NCBI RefSeq assembly: GCF_040253635.1
Contig: NZ_JBEJGX010000003.1
Location: 992,001-1,056,000 of the forward strand
Source of the DNA: Streptomyces sp. Edi2
Lineage (GTDB): Bacteria > Actinomycetota > Actinomycetes > Streptomycetales > Streptomycetaceae
Direction of reading: 5' to 3'
Length of the DNA: 64,000 nt
The position numbers and the translations under genes were made by a program. Positions within the stretch are counted from its first letter, which is position 1, and each line of letters starts with the position of its first letter. The notes beneath the pieces were generated by a model, which worked only from the letters and a program-made list of their open reading frames with translations, had not been told where the DNA came from and did no database searches. Below, piece by piece: positions 35,555 to 43,971 of this stretch.

Positions 35555-37522
35555 TCACTGGGTCATCCGCTCCATCACAGCGACGGGCAGCATCGGGTGC
35601 TGGGCTGCGGCTTGCGCGGTGTCCCTGTCACGCAGCAGCTGGACCAGTACTCGGGCGGGCAACTGGGGGTGCATGGCGGCCGCGTGACGTACTCGCTCGT
35701 GCGGATCGTCGAGCATCCGCACGGCCGAGGCTACCGTCAGCCGGGGGTCGGTTGCTGCCCGCAGCCGTACCTCCGCTGCGGCGTCCCGGCTGAACCGCTC
35801 CACCAGCTCGGTCGTCGATTCGGGGTCATCGAGGGCTAGTTGACGCATGCGCGGGTTCGGGTCGTCGGCGTGGCGCAGGAGGTCACGGCGGGGGAAGTTC
35901 GGGTGGCTGTGGGGGCGGTCGGGGAAGCTGAAGCTGCCGGTCCACCATTGCCAGACCTCGAGCAGCATATCGGCGGGTGCGTCGTCGCAGGATTCGGCGA
36001 GGAAGAGCTGTACGACACGGTCTTCGTCCCGGGCGAGGCGTTCGACGACGTCGGGCGGAAGGCGCCGGGCGCGGGCGACGCTTCTGCGCACGAGGGGATG
36101 GGAGGAGGCGGCCAGGCGGCGCATGGCGTCGGGATCGTCGTGCAGCGCCATGACCCAACGGAGCGGGGAGCAGTGGCCGTGCGGGGCGATGGTGATGCGG
36201 ATGCCTGCCCGCTGTTCCTCGGTGAGGTCGGACCTGGTGGCCACTACGGAGCGGACGTCCTCGTCGGGATCCTGGGCAAGGCGCTCGACCAGGGCCGGGT
36301 CCAAGTAGGGGTTGCCGGCAAGCGAGCAGCGCTGGGCCGGCTCACCACGGCGTGCCAGGTCTTCGGCGACGCCGCGTTCCAGGCGGCAGGTCTCCAGGGC
36401 GCGTTCTTTGAGATTCCCGGAGTCGAAGACCGAGAGGGGCATCGGGTGGTCCCGGTGGTGCTGGAGCAGGGCCTCGGCGCGGACCTTGGCATCGGGGTCG
36501 TCCAGGAGCCTGCGCCGGGCCGGGCCGTCCAAGTGAGGCCAGGCCCTCGGGCAGGCCGCGGCACGCACGGCCGGGTCAGGATCGGCGGCCAGGGCGGTCA
36601 CCATCCGTGGGGGAAGTTTGGGGAGACGAGCGGTCGCTTCGCGCACCTGAGTGGAGGGGTCGGCGGCGAGCTGTTCGTAGGCGGTTTCGGTGAGCTCGGC
36701 ACGCCGGTCCGCCGCGAGCATCGTGAGGATCGATCGATGGCGGGAGTCGTGCTCGCCAAGGATCAGTCGAGTCCATTGCTCGACTGTGAGGTTCGGCTGG
36801 GCCTCGGCCAGCAGTCCCCGCACTTTCCACTCGGGGTGGTTTATTGCCGCCTCCACGACGGCCGTGGGCAACGGGCTCCGCAGAACGGAATGTGACAGGC
36901 CCAGCAGGCCGGCGCGTAGGTCATCGGGCGTGGACGGGTTGCGCGCAAGCCCATGCGCCCACAACTCTCGCAACCTGGCCGTAGGGCCCGGCCCTTGAAG
37001 CAGAGAGGCCCAGGCTGCGGCCCGCTCCTCGGGGGACTCCTGGGCCTTTGCCTGCGCGGCGGCTTCCTGCCGCTCCCTGATCCGGTCCACTGCGATGAGC
37101 CAGACCTCGTACTCCTCGGAAGTCGCCCCGAGCAGGGTGTTCCCGTCCGTCGAGAGCGTGACGAACTCCGGCCGGCCGGGCCGCTCCCCCAGCACGCCCG
37201 CGAGGTCCCATGGAGCGGCGAGCCGGACCCGCGTCCAGGCCCTGGGGGCGCAGCCCGTCCCGTTGCCTGCGACGTCGATGAGGAATACGCCGTCCTTGCC
37301 GATGATCCCGGCCTTGACCGCGAGTCGGTGCCATTGGTCATTCAACTCGGCGACCGGGTCCGGCCGGTCAAGGCGCACGGCCACGGTCGGCTCGGCCTCG
37401 AAGGACACCACCGGGCGCCACGCGGCCCGGGGCGGCAGCACCTCTTCGGTCGGCAGACCCTCCACGATTTCCAGCCCGGCACGCTGCAGCAGCTCCGCGA
37501 GCTCGTCTCTCCCACCCGTCAT
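35555..37522 (-). CDS. Leucine-rich repeat variant (LRV/HEAT-like) protein
   Basis: 655 residues from ATG 37522 (a Met three codons earlier is possible). Residues 1-140 form an N-terminal domain of unknown type. From about residue 230 to the end there are 24-residue alpha-helical repeats: ALAADPDPAVRAAACPRAWP, LLDDPDAKVRAEALLQHH, RLAQDPDEDVRSVVATRSDL, LARDEDRVVQLFLAESCD, MLDDPHERVRHAAAMHPQL. LRV solenoids bind proteins or DNA. No signal peptide, so cytoplasmic. Partner unknown. Confidence 0.8.
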   Translation of the reverse strand: MTGGRDELAELLQRAGLEIVEGLPTEEVLPPRAAWRPVVSFEAEPTVAVRLDRPDPVAELNDQWHRLAVKAGIIGKDGVFLIDVAGNGTGCAPRAWTRVRLAAPWDLAGVLGERPGRPEFVTLSTDGNTLLGATSEEYEVWLIAVDRIRERQEAAAQAKAQESPEERAAAWASLLQGPGPTARLRELWAHGLARNPSTPDDLRAGLLGLSHSVLRSPLPTAVVEAAINHPEWKVRGLLAEAQPNLTVEQWTRLILGEHDSRHRSILTMLAADRRAELTETAYEQLAADPSTQVREATARLPKLPPRMVTALAADPDPAVRAAACPRAWPHLDGPARRRLLDDPDAKVRAEALLQHHRDHPMPLSVFDSGNLKERALETCRLERGVAEDLARRGEPAQRCSLAGNPYLDPALVERLAQDPDEDVRSVVATRSDLTEEQRAGIRITIAPHGHCSPLRWVMALHDDPDAMRRLAASSHPLVRRSVARARRLPPDVVERLARDEDRVVQLFLAESCDDAPADMLLEVWQWWTGSFSFPDRPHSHPNFPRRDLLRHADDPNPRMRQLALDDPESTTELVERFSRDAAAEVRLRAATDPRLTVASAVRMLDDPHERVRHAAAMHPQLPARVLVQLLRDRDTAQAAAQHPMLPVAVMERMTQ

Positions 37523-37685
37523 GGAACCCATCCTGCCTGAGCTGATCCCTGTCGCTCAGGGGCCGGCCCTTCGCCGCCTGACCCATCGCCACCTGCCCAT
37601 TTTTCGCCCTTCGGGGTGATAGCGGGGGCATTGTTTCTCCGCAACGATGCTGGTGAAGATCGCCACCGAATGGGAGTCCACTGCC

Positions 37686-38048
37686 GTGCTCGCGAACACG
37701 ATCCGCAGGGGCGCCGCCCTCGCGGCCACCCTCGTCCTCCTCACCGCACCTGCCGGCGTTGCCACGCCGAAGCACCATGCCGAAGCCTGCGCCATCGAGC
37801 ACTTCTGCCTGTACGCGCGCGGGCAGCAGGAGGGCGCCAGGGCCTCCTACACGAAGGGCACCCGCGACACGGCGCTGCAGAATCTCCCCAAGGGAGGATG
37901 GTCCGCGTGGAACCGCACCAGCGAGTACTGGTGCCTTTGGACCAAGCCCGGTTACCAGGGCAGCAAGCACCGGCTGAACCCCGGCCAGAAGTTTGGCTTC
38001 CAACCCCCGATCAGGTCGCTCCTGCCGTCGAGCGACTTCCGCTGCTGA
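37686..38048 (+). CDS. Secreted peptidase inhibitor I36-like protein
   Basis: 120 residues from GTG 37686 (GGGAG upstream). Signal peptide TIRRGAALAATLVLLTAPAG then ATPKHHAEA. The mature part CAIEHFCLYARGQQEGARAS ... WSAWNRTSEYWCLWTKPGYQG with four Cys matches the beta/gamma-crystallin-like SMI/I36 inhibitors of Streptomyces metalloproteases. Exported. An 8-bp repeat array follows the stop codon. Confidence 0.75.
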   Translation: MLANTIRRGAALAATLVLLTAPAGVATPKHHAEACAIEHFCLYARGQQEGARASYTKGTRDTALQNLPKGGWSAWNRTSEYWCLWTKPGYQGSKHRLNPGQKFGFQPPIRSLLPSSDFRC

Positions 38049-38070
38049 GTTGCCGAGTTGCTGCGGCGCT

Positions 38071-38110
38071 GAGTTGCTGAGTTGCTGAGTTGCTGAGTTG
38101 CTGAGTTGCT
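38071..38110. repeat. 8-bp tandem repeat, unit GAGTTGCT
   Basis: Five perfect copies, preceded by degenerate ones, starting 22 bp after the I36-like gene. Confidence 0.9.
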
Positions 38111-38325
38111 GACGGCACGCTGCGGCCTCGGCCTCAGCAGCGCAAGAGCGGTCTCAGCAGTGGCGCGGGGGCCTCAGCGGCGGGAGCGGTCTCCCGAGCC
38201 GTACTGCGGCAGCTTCTCGGAGTGCGCACGGCGTAGAGCCCGAAGTTGAGGCCGTCGTCGACGCGCACCACCACGACGGTGTCGGACTCTTCGTCGGGCC
38301 GGACGATCAACGTCGGGTCGGACGA

Positions 38326-39242
38326 TCACCGCCACGCCAGGTGGGCCCCCACCCCCTCTACGCTGCGTTCAACGTTCCGAGACGGCTGCTCAGGGCCGCC
38401 GAAGACCAGCCGGTGCACGCCACCGCCGAGCGGGACCGGGAAAGCGACACCCGCGGGGTTCGGGCTGAGGTCGGGGAGTCGCCAGGGTTCGCCGGGACCG
38501 CCGGATTCGGCTCCGCGCCACGGAGTCCTTCCGCCGACGAGTTCGGCGTCACCGACCAGTTCGCTGTCAGCGACCGGTGCGGCATCGCCGACGCGTTCAA
38601 CATCGCCGACGGGTTCGACACCAGCGAGGCGTTCGACATCAGCGACGGGTTCGACATCAGCGACAGGTTTGACGCCGGCAGCGAGTTCGACGTCCGCGAC
38701 GGCCATGCCGATCCGGCCGTCCTGTCCCGGGAACGGCATGTCCAGGACGCGCCGCACCGTGCTGCGTCCGCCGTCCGCGCCCACCAGGTACCGGGCCCGG
38801 ACGGTGCGCTCGGCGCCATCGGGTCCGAGGAGGGTGGCGGTGACACCGTCCGCGTCCTGCCGGAACGACGTCAGCTCCCGGCCTCGCAGCACCGGGACGC
38901 CGTACTCGGCAAGGTGGTCCTCCAGGAACTCCTCGACCCGGGCCTGCGGGATGCCGACCTGGTGCGGGAACGGGGTGTCCAGCGCGCCGTAGTCGAGCGG
39001 CAGTCCGGCGAAGTGGCCGGCGGGAAGGAGGGCCAGCGGCCGGTCCAGTACGGGCTCCAGCCAGCCCCGGCAGTCCAGGACCTCGGCGGTGCGCGGCTGC
39101 AGATTCAGCGCTTTGGACTGGCCGCTGCGGTGGGGCAGCCGCTCCGCGATCGCCGTCCGCACTCCGGCCAGTCCAGCTCGTTGGCGAGCAACAGGCCGGT
39201 CGGGCCGGCCCCCACGATGAGTACTTCGATATCGGTGTCCAC
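38326..39242 (-). pseudogene. FAD-dependent monooxygenase, frameshifted and 3'-truncated
   Basis: GTG 39242 with GGGGAG upstream starts [20 protein letters not shown] in one frame. A one-base shift near 39170-39180 is needed to continue as [20 protein letters not shown] ... [15 protein letters not shown]. The frame ends at about 300 residues, whereas relatives have about 480, so the GDAAH motif and C-terminal domain are gone. An 18-bp repeat array is inserted after GMAVADVE. Third gene after TetR and VC0807 genes with a 7-bp gap. Confidence 0.8.
38536..38697. repeat. Nine-copy 18-bp minisatellite inside the monooxygenase pseudogene
   Basis: Nine tandem 18-base units, consensus GACGGGTTCGACATCAGC on the plus strand, encode hexapeptides like VEPVAD on the gene strand. 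Relatives of the enzyme lack this insert as far as I know. Confidence 0.85.
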
Positions 39243-39249
39243 GGCTCCC

Positions 39250-39963
39250 CTACAACTTCAGGCCGTGCCGGGTGAGGTACCAGTTGTGGAACGCGAACAG
39301 CCCGCCGAGCATCACCAGCCAGAGCACGGTGCTGGTGAGCGGGAAGGCGTCCAGCGGGATCGTGTACACCAGCACGACCCGCAGCAGCGCGTCGAGCAGG
39401 AAGACCGCTCCCCACACCGCCGTGACCAGTCGCAGGTGGTGACGGAACGCCGGCTCCTCGTCCCACCGCGCCTCCCAGGCCGCCAGTCCGGCCTCGCCGA
39501 CCTTGGCGATGACGATGCCGCGCGAGGCCGTCATGATGAACGGGCGCCGGGTGAGCAGCGTGCCGAGCACCCAGAGCCCGATCGCGGCGGTCAGCCAGCT
39601 GTCCCGGATCATCAGCACCCGCGGACTGCCGGTGATCAGCGACAGCAGCGTTCCGGCCACCACCAGGCTCAGTGTGAACACCGCCATCGCTTCGACGCGG
39701 CGCTGCCGCACGATGCCGTAGCCGATCCACGGCAGGAGCAGGACACCTCCGACGACCATCGAGAGCCACTGGCCTGCTCCGGCCGCCCGCAGCCCGTAGT
39801 AGGAGCCGAGCGGGATGACCAGCTCGAAGAGCAGTTGTGCGGCGAGCCGGCGGCGCAGCGCCGCCGTGCGGCGTCGGGCGGTCGCCGCGGCGGCGCCGTC
39901 CGTGTCGGTCTGCGGTGCCTGGTGCGTTGCCATGATGTGTGCCCCCGTGTCCGCTGTGGTCAT
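39250..39963 (-). CDS. VC0807-family integral membrane protein
   Basis: 237 residues from ATG 39963, which overlaps the TetR stop as ATGA, hence translationally coupled; a start at 39933 is the alternative. Six hydrophobic segments (AQLLFELVIPLGSYYGLRAA, MVVGGVLLLPWIGYGIV, AMAVFTLSLVVAGTLLSLITG, SWLTAAIGLWVLGTLL, LVTAVWGAVFLLDALLRVVL, VLWLVMLGGLFAFHNWY) match the VC0807 family of unknown function. Controlled by the upstream TetR gene. Confidence 0.85.
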   Translation of the reverse strand: MTTADTGAHIMATHQAPQTDTDGAAAATARRRTAALRRRLAAQLLFELVIPLGSYYGLRAAGAGQWLSMVVGGVLLLPWIGYGIVRQRRVEAMAVFTLSLVVAGTLLSLITGSPRVLMIRDSWLTAAIGLWVLGTLLTRRPFIMTASRGIVIAKVGEAGLAAWEARWDEEPAFRHHLRLVTAVWGAVFLLDALLRVVLVYTIPLDAFPLTSTVLWLVMLGGLFAFHNWYLTRHGLKL

Positions 39964-40604
39964 GACGTGTTCCTGGTGGCGCGGTCGAACAGGTCCGCCA
40001 GCTCCCGGCCGGCGGCCCGCACGTCGAGATCGGGATCGTGGGTGGCGCGGCGCACCACGTCGTCGATGGCGGCGCGGATCGCCCGCATCATCACCCAGGG
40101 GTCGAAGTCGCAGAACTCGCCCGCGCGCTGCGCCTTGCGGATCTGCTCCACCTGGACGGCGAGGTTCGCCTCCGTCGAGTCGAGGAAAGCGACCATGCCG
40201 GGGTCGCCGCCGCGGAGGTTGGCAAGGATCTCGACGATCGCCGCGAGGTGGTTCGGGTACTCGGCGCACAGGTCGAGGTTGCCTTCGATAGAGGCGCGCA
40301 GGCGGGCCGCATAGCTCTCGTGGGCCTCGATGCGGGGGCGGATGTACCCCTCCGCGAGCCGCATCACCTCGGCGACGACCTCGCGCATCAGGTCGTCCCG
40401 CCCGTCGAAGTGGTAGGAGATCATCCCCGTGCTGCTCAGCCCGGCGCGCTCCGCGATCTTCGCGAACGAGGCCCGGTGGTACCCGACATCGGCGATGACA
40501 TCGATCGCCGCGGCGACGATCTGCGCGCGGCGGCCCGTCTCGGTGAAGGAAGCCTTGGTCTTGCGTGCCGCCTTTTGCTTGGCTGTGCTGTTCCTTGCTT
40601 GCAT
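39960..40604 (-). CDS. TetR/AcrR-family repressor, autoregulated
   Basis: 214 residues from ATG 40604 (a frame start at 40610 adds two). TetR_N: RRAQIVAAAIDVIADVGYHR then FAKIAERAGLSSTGMISYHFDGRDDLM (about 44-72). The ligand domain ends with VMMRAIRAAIDDVVRRATHDPDLDV. First gene of the TetR-VC0807-monooxygenase operon. Two dyads 30 bp apart overlap its start, consistent with self-repression. Confidence 0.92.
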   Translation of the reverse strand: MQARNSTAKQKAARKTKASFTETGRRAQIVAAAIDVIADVGYHRASFAKIAERAGLSSTGMISYHFDGRDDLMREVVAEVMRLAEGYIRPRIEAHESYAARLRASIEGNLDLCAEYPNHLAAIVEILANLRGGDPGMVAFLDSTEANLAVQVEQIRKAQRAGEFCDFDPWVMMRAIRAAIDDVVRRATHDPDLDVRAAGRELADLFDRATRNTS

Positions 40605-40640
40605 GAGCAAGGAGGTAGCGGGGTTTGCTCACCCAAGCAA
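40593..40640. promoter_or_regulatory. Paired TetR operators TTGCT-N6-AGCAA
   Basis: CCTTGCT-N6-AGCAAGG (40593-40612) overlaps the start codon. A second TTGCT-N6-AGCAA (40625-40640) is centred exactly 30 bp away, about three helical turns. Confidence 0.75.
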
Positions 40641-40875
40641 GATGGTGGTGGCACGCTTGTCCGCGGCGCAGGGCGGCCGGGGGGGGCGGTGCGGGAACGG
40701 CGCAGGAGCCCACGGCGCAGGCATGCGCGGTGCGGGCTTTCTCGGTGCGGGCATGCGCGGTGCGACGGTCCGCGGTGCGGCGCAGGACGGGCGTCAGCGG
40801 TACGACGCGGTGGGGGCACTCGCCCCCGCACGGGACAGGCAGGCAGCCGACTCGGCCCGTGGAGCGGGTGCCGCC
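40641..40875. other. GC-rich spacer with GCATGCGCGGTGCGG-type repeats
   Basis: No gene. Short imperfect repeats around GGCATGCGCGGTGCG occur at 40725-40800, and a G7 run at 40680-40686. Confidence 0.4.
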
Positions 40876-41535
40876 CTACTCGTCAATGGCGGACGGCCGG
40901 GCGCCATACTCGGCGGACGACTGAGCGCCGTACTCAGCGGACGGCCGAGTGCCGCACTCAGCGGACGGCCGGCCGCCGTACTCAGCGGCCTCCCGCACCG
41001 GCAGGCCCCGCAGCAGGCTGTCCAGGAAGAGGTCGAACCGAAGCGGCGCGTCGCCGAGAAGCCGCTGCTCCTGCGCGCCGAGCCAGGTGACGAGCACGGT
41101 TCCGAACACGTACCAGCTCTGCTCGGCCGACTCCGGGTCCGCGCCGCCCGCACGGAACGCAGCGACAACGGCGTCCCGCATCTTGAAGAAGCCGCGGGTG
41201 TGCCGGTGGGGGCGGGAGATGCGGGTGGCGTAGCCGGGAGTGGCAAGGAACTCGTCGTGTGCGGCCCAGGCGAGGCGCCCCAGCCACGCACGCCAATTGC
41301 CCGGCGTGGGTGCATCGGTGGGGACGATGCGGTCGATCAACGTCTCACTGATCAGGTCGATGACGCCTTCCCGCCCCGGAACCCAGCGGTAGAGGGCGGA
41401 GTGCGAGACCCCGAGGCGGGCCGCCAACTGCCGCATGGACAGCGACTCCAGGTCGCCGGACGCGAGCGCGGCCGCCACGATCGCGCCCCTGCTCAGTCGC
41501 GCGGGCGGGCCGGGCCGCTTGCCAGGACCAGTCAT
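40876..41535 (-). CDS. TetR-family regulator with a repetitive C-terminal tail
   Basis: 219 residues from ATG 41535. TetR_N: LSRGAIVAAALASGDLESLS then RQLAARLGVSHSALYRWVPGREG (about 25-55), followed by a TetR_C-like ligand domain to about residue 180. The last 36 residues are 8-residue repeats (GGRPSAEC, GTRPSAEY, GAQSSAEY, GARPSA) from 24-bp DNA units and are not part of the fold. Divergent from the MFS exporter gene at 41732, its likely target. Confidence 0.88.
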   Translation of the reverse strand: MTGPGKRPGPPARLSRGAIVAAALASGDLESLSMRQLAARLGVSHSALYRWVPGREGVIDLISETLIDRIVPTDAPTPGNWRAWLGRLAWAAHDEFLATPGYATRISRPHRHTRGFFKMRDAVVAAFRAGGADPESAEQSWYVFGTVLVTWLGAQEQRLLGDAPLRFDLFLDSLLRGLPVREAAEYGGRPSAECGTRPSAEYGAQSSAEYGARPSAIDE

Positions 41536-41643
41536 GCTCCGGACCTTACCGACCCGCCGGGGGCTCCCGCTGACGGCCACCCCTGTCGGTGACGGCCCCC
41601 CGTCCGCGACCGCTCCCCACGCAGTAGTGACCAACGGTCTCTA

Positions 41644-41662
41644 TTGGGTTAGTCTCACCTAA
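41644..41662. promoter_or_regulatory. Probable iron box (DmdR/IdeR site)
   Basis: TTGGGTTAGTCTCACCTAA matches the Streptomyces iron-box consensus TTAGGTTAGGCTCACCTAA at 17 of 19 positions. It lies 70 bp upstream of the MFS start, where it could block the promoter when iron is sufficient. Confidence 0.75.
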
Positions 41663-41731
41663 CTTGGCGACTCGGCTCGCCGAACTCACCTCTGCTTCTC
41701 CGGTTTCCTCATGCCGAAAGGAGGGAGTGCT

Positions 41732-43216
41732 GTGTCCGTACGCACGGAACAGGACGCGCGCCCCCGGAACGGAACGACCAGGCGCCCCGCGAGGGCCGCC
41801 GCACCTCCCGGGCTGCTCCTGCTGCTCGCCTGCGGCGCAATGTTCCTGGTCGTCCTCGACGCCACGATCGTCTCCGTCGCCCTGCCCGCCGTCGGGTCCG
41901 AACTCGGCTTCGGCGGTGCGGGACTGGGCTGGGTGGTGAACGCCTACACCCTGACCTTCGCCGGTTTCCTACTGCTCGGCGGGCGGTTAGCCGACCTCTT
42001 CGGCACCCGCCTGCTGCTGGTGACGGGTCTTGTGATCTTCACCCTCGGCAATGTGTGGTCCGGCCTGGCCGGCGGTCCGGCCCCGTTGGTGACCGCCCGC
42101 GCCCTGCAGGGCATCGGCGGGGCGCTCCTGATGCCCGCGACGCTGACCGTTGTGCACCAGGCGTACCGCGACCCCGTACGGCGTGCCCGCGCACTGAGCC
42201 TGTGGAGCATGGTGGGCGCGGTCGGCGCCGCCGCCGGAACGGTGTCGGGCGGGGCTCTCACCGATGCGCTCGGCTGGCGCGCGGTGTTCTGGGTCAAGGT
42301 CCCCCTGGGTCTCGCCATCGCTGTGGCCGGATGGCTGGTGCTGCCCCGCCGGGCAGCCTCCACCGGGCCGGGCACCGGGCGCCGTCACGTCGACCTGCTC
42401 GGGGCGCTCCTGGTGACGGCCGGTCTCGCCGCCCTCATCTACGGCGTCGTGGCGGTGCGCGCACCCGGCACGCGGGGGGCGGCGTTCGCCGGCCTGGGCG
42501 GCGGCGTGGCGCTGCTCGCGCTCTTCCTCGTCCATCAGGGCCGCTGGGCTCGCGAACCCCTCGTACCGCTGCGTATCTTCACCTACCGCTCGGTCAGCAG
42601 CGCCAACGCGGTCGTCTTCGGTCTGGGCGTCGCCTACCTCGCCAGCCCCGTACTGCTCGCGCTCTATCTGCAACAGGTGCTCCACTACAGCCCCACCCGC
42701 GCGGGGTTCGGCTTCCTGCCGACCGCCTTCGCCGTCATGATCGGCGCTCACCTGGCCGGGCGCCTGACCCCGCGCTGGGGCACCCGCCGCACCGCTGCCG
42801 TGGGAACGGCCGTCGCAGCCGCCGGCTTCCTGTGGCTGTCGGGCATCGGGGCCCACAGCGCATTCCTGGTGGACATCGCGCCGCCTGCGCTGCTGTTCGG
42901 CCTCGGCGCCGGAGTGGCATTCACGCCCATCACCGTGGCGGCCACCAGCGGTATCGACCCCTCGATGACCGGGCTCGCCTCGGGCCTGCTCAACACGACC
43001 CGACAGGTGGCCACGGCACTCGGCATCGCCGTGCTCACCACCCTCGCCGAGGCCCGCGGCGGCGCCCCCGGCTTTGCCCTGGCCTTCGCGGTGGCTGCGG
43101 CACTGGCCCTCCTCGCCTCCCTCGCCGCCGCGCTGTGGATGCCGCCCCGCGTCGAAACTCCGCACTCCCCACAAACCCCGGACTCCTCGCACTCCCCGGA
43201 CTCCCCAGTCGCTTGA
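41732..43216 (+). CDS. MFS exporter, DHA2 (14-TM) type, iron- and bldA-controlled
   Basis: 494 residues from GTG 41732, set by AAAGGAGGG at 41717-41725. The DHA2 motif D1 VVLDATIVSVALPAVGSEL is near residues 38-56, motif A GGRLADLFGTR near 82-92, and motif C-like GGALLMPATLTVVHQAY and GTVSGGALTDALGWRAVFWV follow; about 14 hydrophobic segments. The family expels drugs or siderophores by proton antiport. Leu86 is encoded by TTA (41987-41989). With the upstream iron box, siderophore export is a fair hypothesis; TetR at 41535 may add ligand control. Confidence 0.9.
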   Translation: MSVRTEQDARPRNGTTRRPARAAAPPGLLLLLACGAMFLVVLDATIVSVALPAVGSELGFGGAGLGWVVNAYTLTFAGFLLLGGRLADLFGTRLLLVTGLVIFTLGNVWSGLAGGPAPLVTARALQGIGGALLMPATLTVVHQAYRDPVRRARALSLWSMVGAVGAAAGTVSGGALTDALGWRAVFWVKVPLGLAIAVAGWLVLPRRAASTGPGTGRRHVDLLGALLVTAGLAALIYGVVAVRAPGTRGAAFAGLGGGVALLALFLVHQGRWAREPLVPLRIFTYRSVSSANAVVFGLGVAYLASPVLLALYLQQVLHYSPTRAGFGFLPTAFAVMIGAHLAGRLTPRWGTRRTAAVGTAVAAAGFLWLSGIGAHSAFLVDIAPPALLFGLGAGVAFTPITVAATSGIDPSMTGLASGLLNTTRQVATALGIAVLTTLAEARGGAPGFALAFAVAAALALLASLAAALWMPPRVETPHSPQTPDSSHSPDSPVA

Positions 43217-43331
43217 GCCCGGTTTCCCCTGCAGCCGTGGAAGGACGGCACGGCCGCCTTGGGGGGTGCTATTCCACCCGCCCCGAGCGGAGGAAATCAT
43301 TCGGAAACGACGTCAAGTACGACAGCCGCAC

Positions 43332-43407
43332 TTCACCCGAACGAGGTCCCCACAGCGGATGGATTCACCCGATCGCCCCCCGTATTCTCGAACCCGCTTC
43401 GGGTGAA
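43332..43407. promoter_or_regulatory. Three copies of decamer TTCACCCGAA in the EF-hand promoter region
   Basis: TTCACCCGAA (43332-43341), TTCACCCGAT (43364-43373) and the inverted TTCGGGTGAA (43398-43407). The outer two form a perfect 10-bp inverted repeat. Regulator unknown. Confidence 0.45.
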
Positions 43408-43428
43408 CTACCGGAATGGGAGAGCCAC

Positions 43429-43959
43429 GTGGGCGCACTACTGGATCAGAAGTACGAAAAGCTCTTCTCCTTGCTGGACACCAACGGCGACGGGGTGATC
43501 GCCGAAAACGACTTCGAGCTGATGGCCGGCCGAGTACTGACCGCCACCGACGAGGAACGCACGGAAAAGGGCGAGAAGTACGCCGACGAGATGAGGAACT
43601 ACTGGCGGGCGCTGCGTGATACCGCCGACGCCGACGGCGACGGCCGGATCAGCAAGGACGAGTTCCACCAGGCCCTGCACCAGGTGAGCAACACTTTCGA
43701 CACGCTGGTCGGACCGCTCTACCAGGCCGGTTTCCACCTCGCCGACAGGGATGACGACGGCCTGGTCGGCAGGGAGGACTTCGTCACGGTCCTCGCCGCC
43801 ATCGGCGTCCGGGCCCCCGAGGCCGGGGCATCCTTCGACCGGCTCACCGAGCAGAGCGGACAGCTGACGAAGAACCAGCTGATGGCCGCCGCCACCCAGT
43901 ACTACTGCAATGAGGACCCGGCCGACACCGCAAGTCATCTGCTCTTCGGCGCACTGTGA
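43429..43959 (+). CDS. EF-hand calcium-binding protein (calerythrin-like)
   Basis: 176 residues from GTG 43429 (GGGAG at 43418). Three canonical EF loops: DTNGDGVIAEND (17-28), DADGDGRISKDE (67-78), DRDDDGLVGRED (106-117). A fourth site (EQSGQLTKNQL) is degenerate. This 3+1 layout matches bacterial calerythrin-type calcium buffers or sensors. Its stop lies 13 bp from the acyl-CoA oxidase start, whose ribosome-binding site overlaps it, so the two are coupled. Confidence 0.9.
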   Translation: MGALLDQKYEKLFSLLDTNGDGVIAENDFELMAGRVLTATDEERTEKGEKYADEMRNYWRALRDTADADGDGRISKDEFHQALHQVSNTFDTLVGPLYQAGFHLADRDDDGLVGREDFVTVLAAIGVRAPEAGASFDRLTEQSGQLTKNQLMAAATQYYCNEDPADTASHLLFGAL

Positions 43960-43971
43960 GGTAATCCCACA

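Noticed and set aside
38341..40314. A 657-codon plus-strand open frame across the monooxygenase, VC0807 and TetR genes
   Set aside because: It is the antisense shadow of three recognisable minus-strand genes in GC-rich DNA; its product is low-complexity and has no family features.
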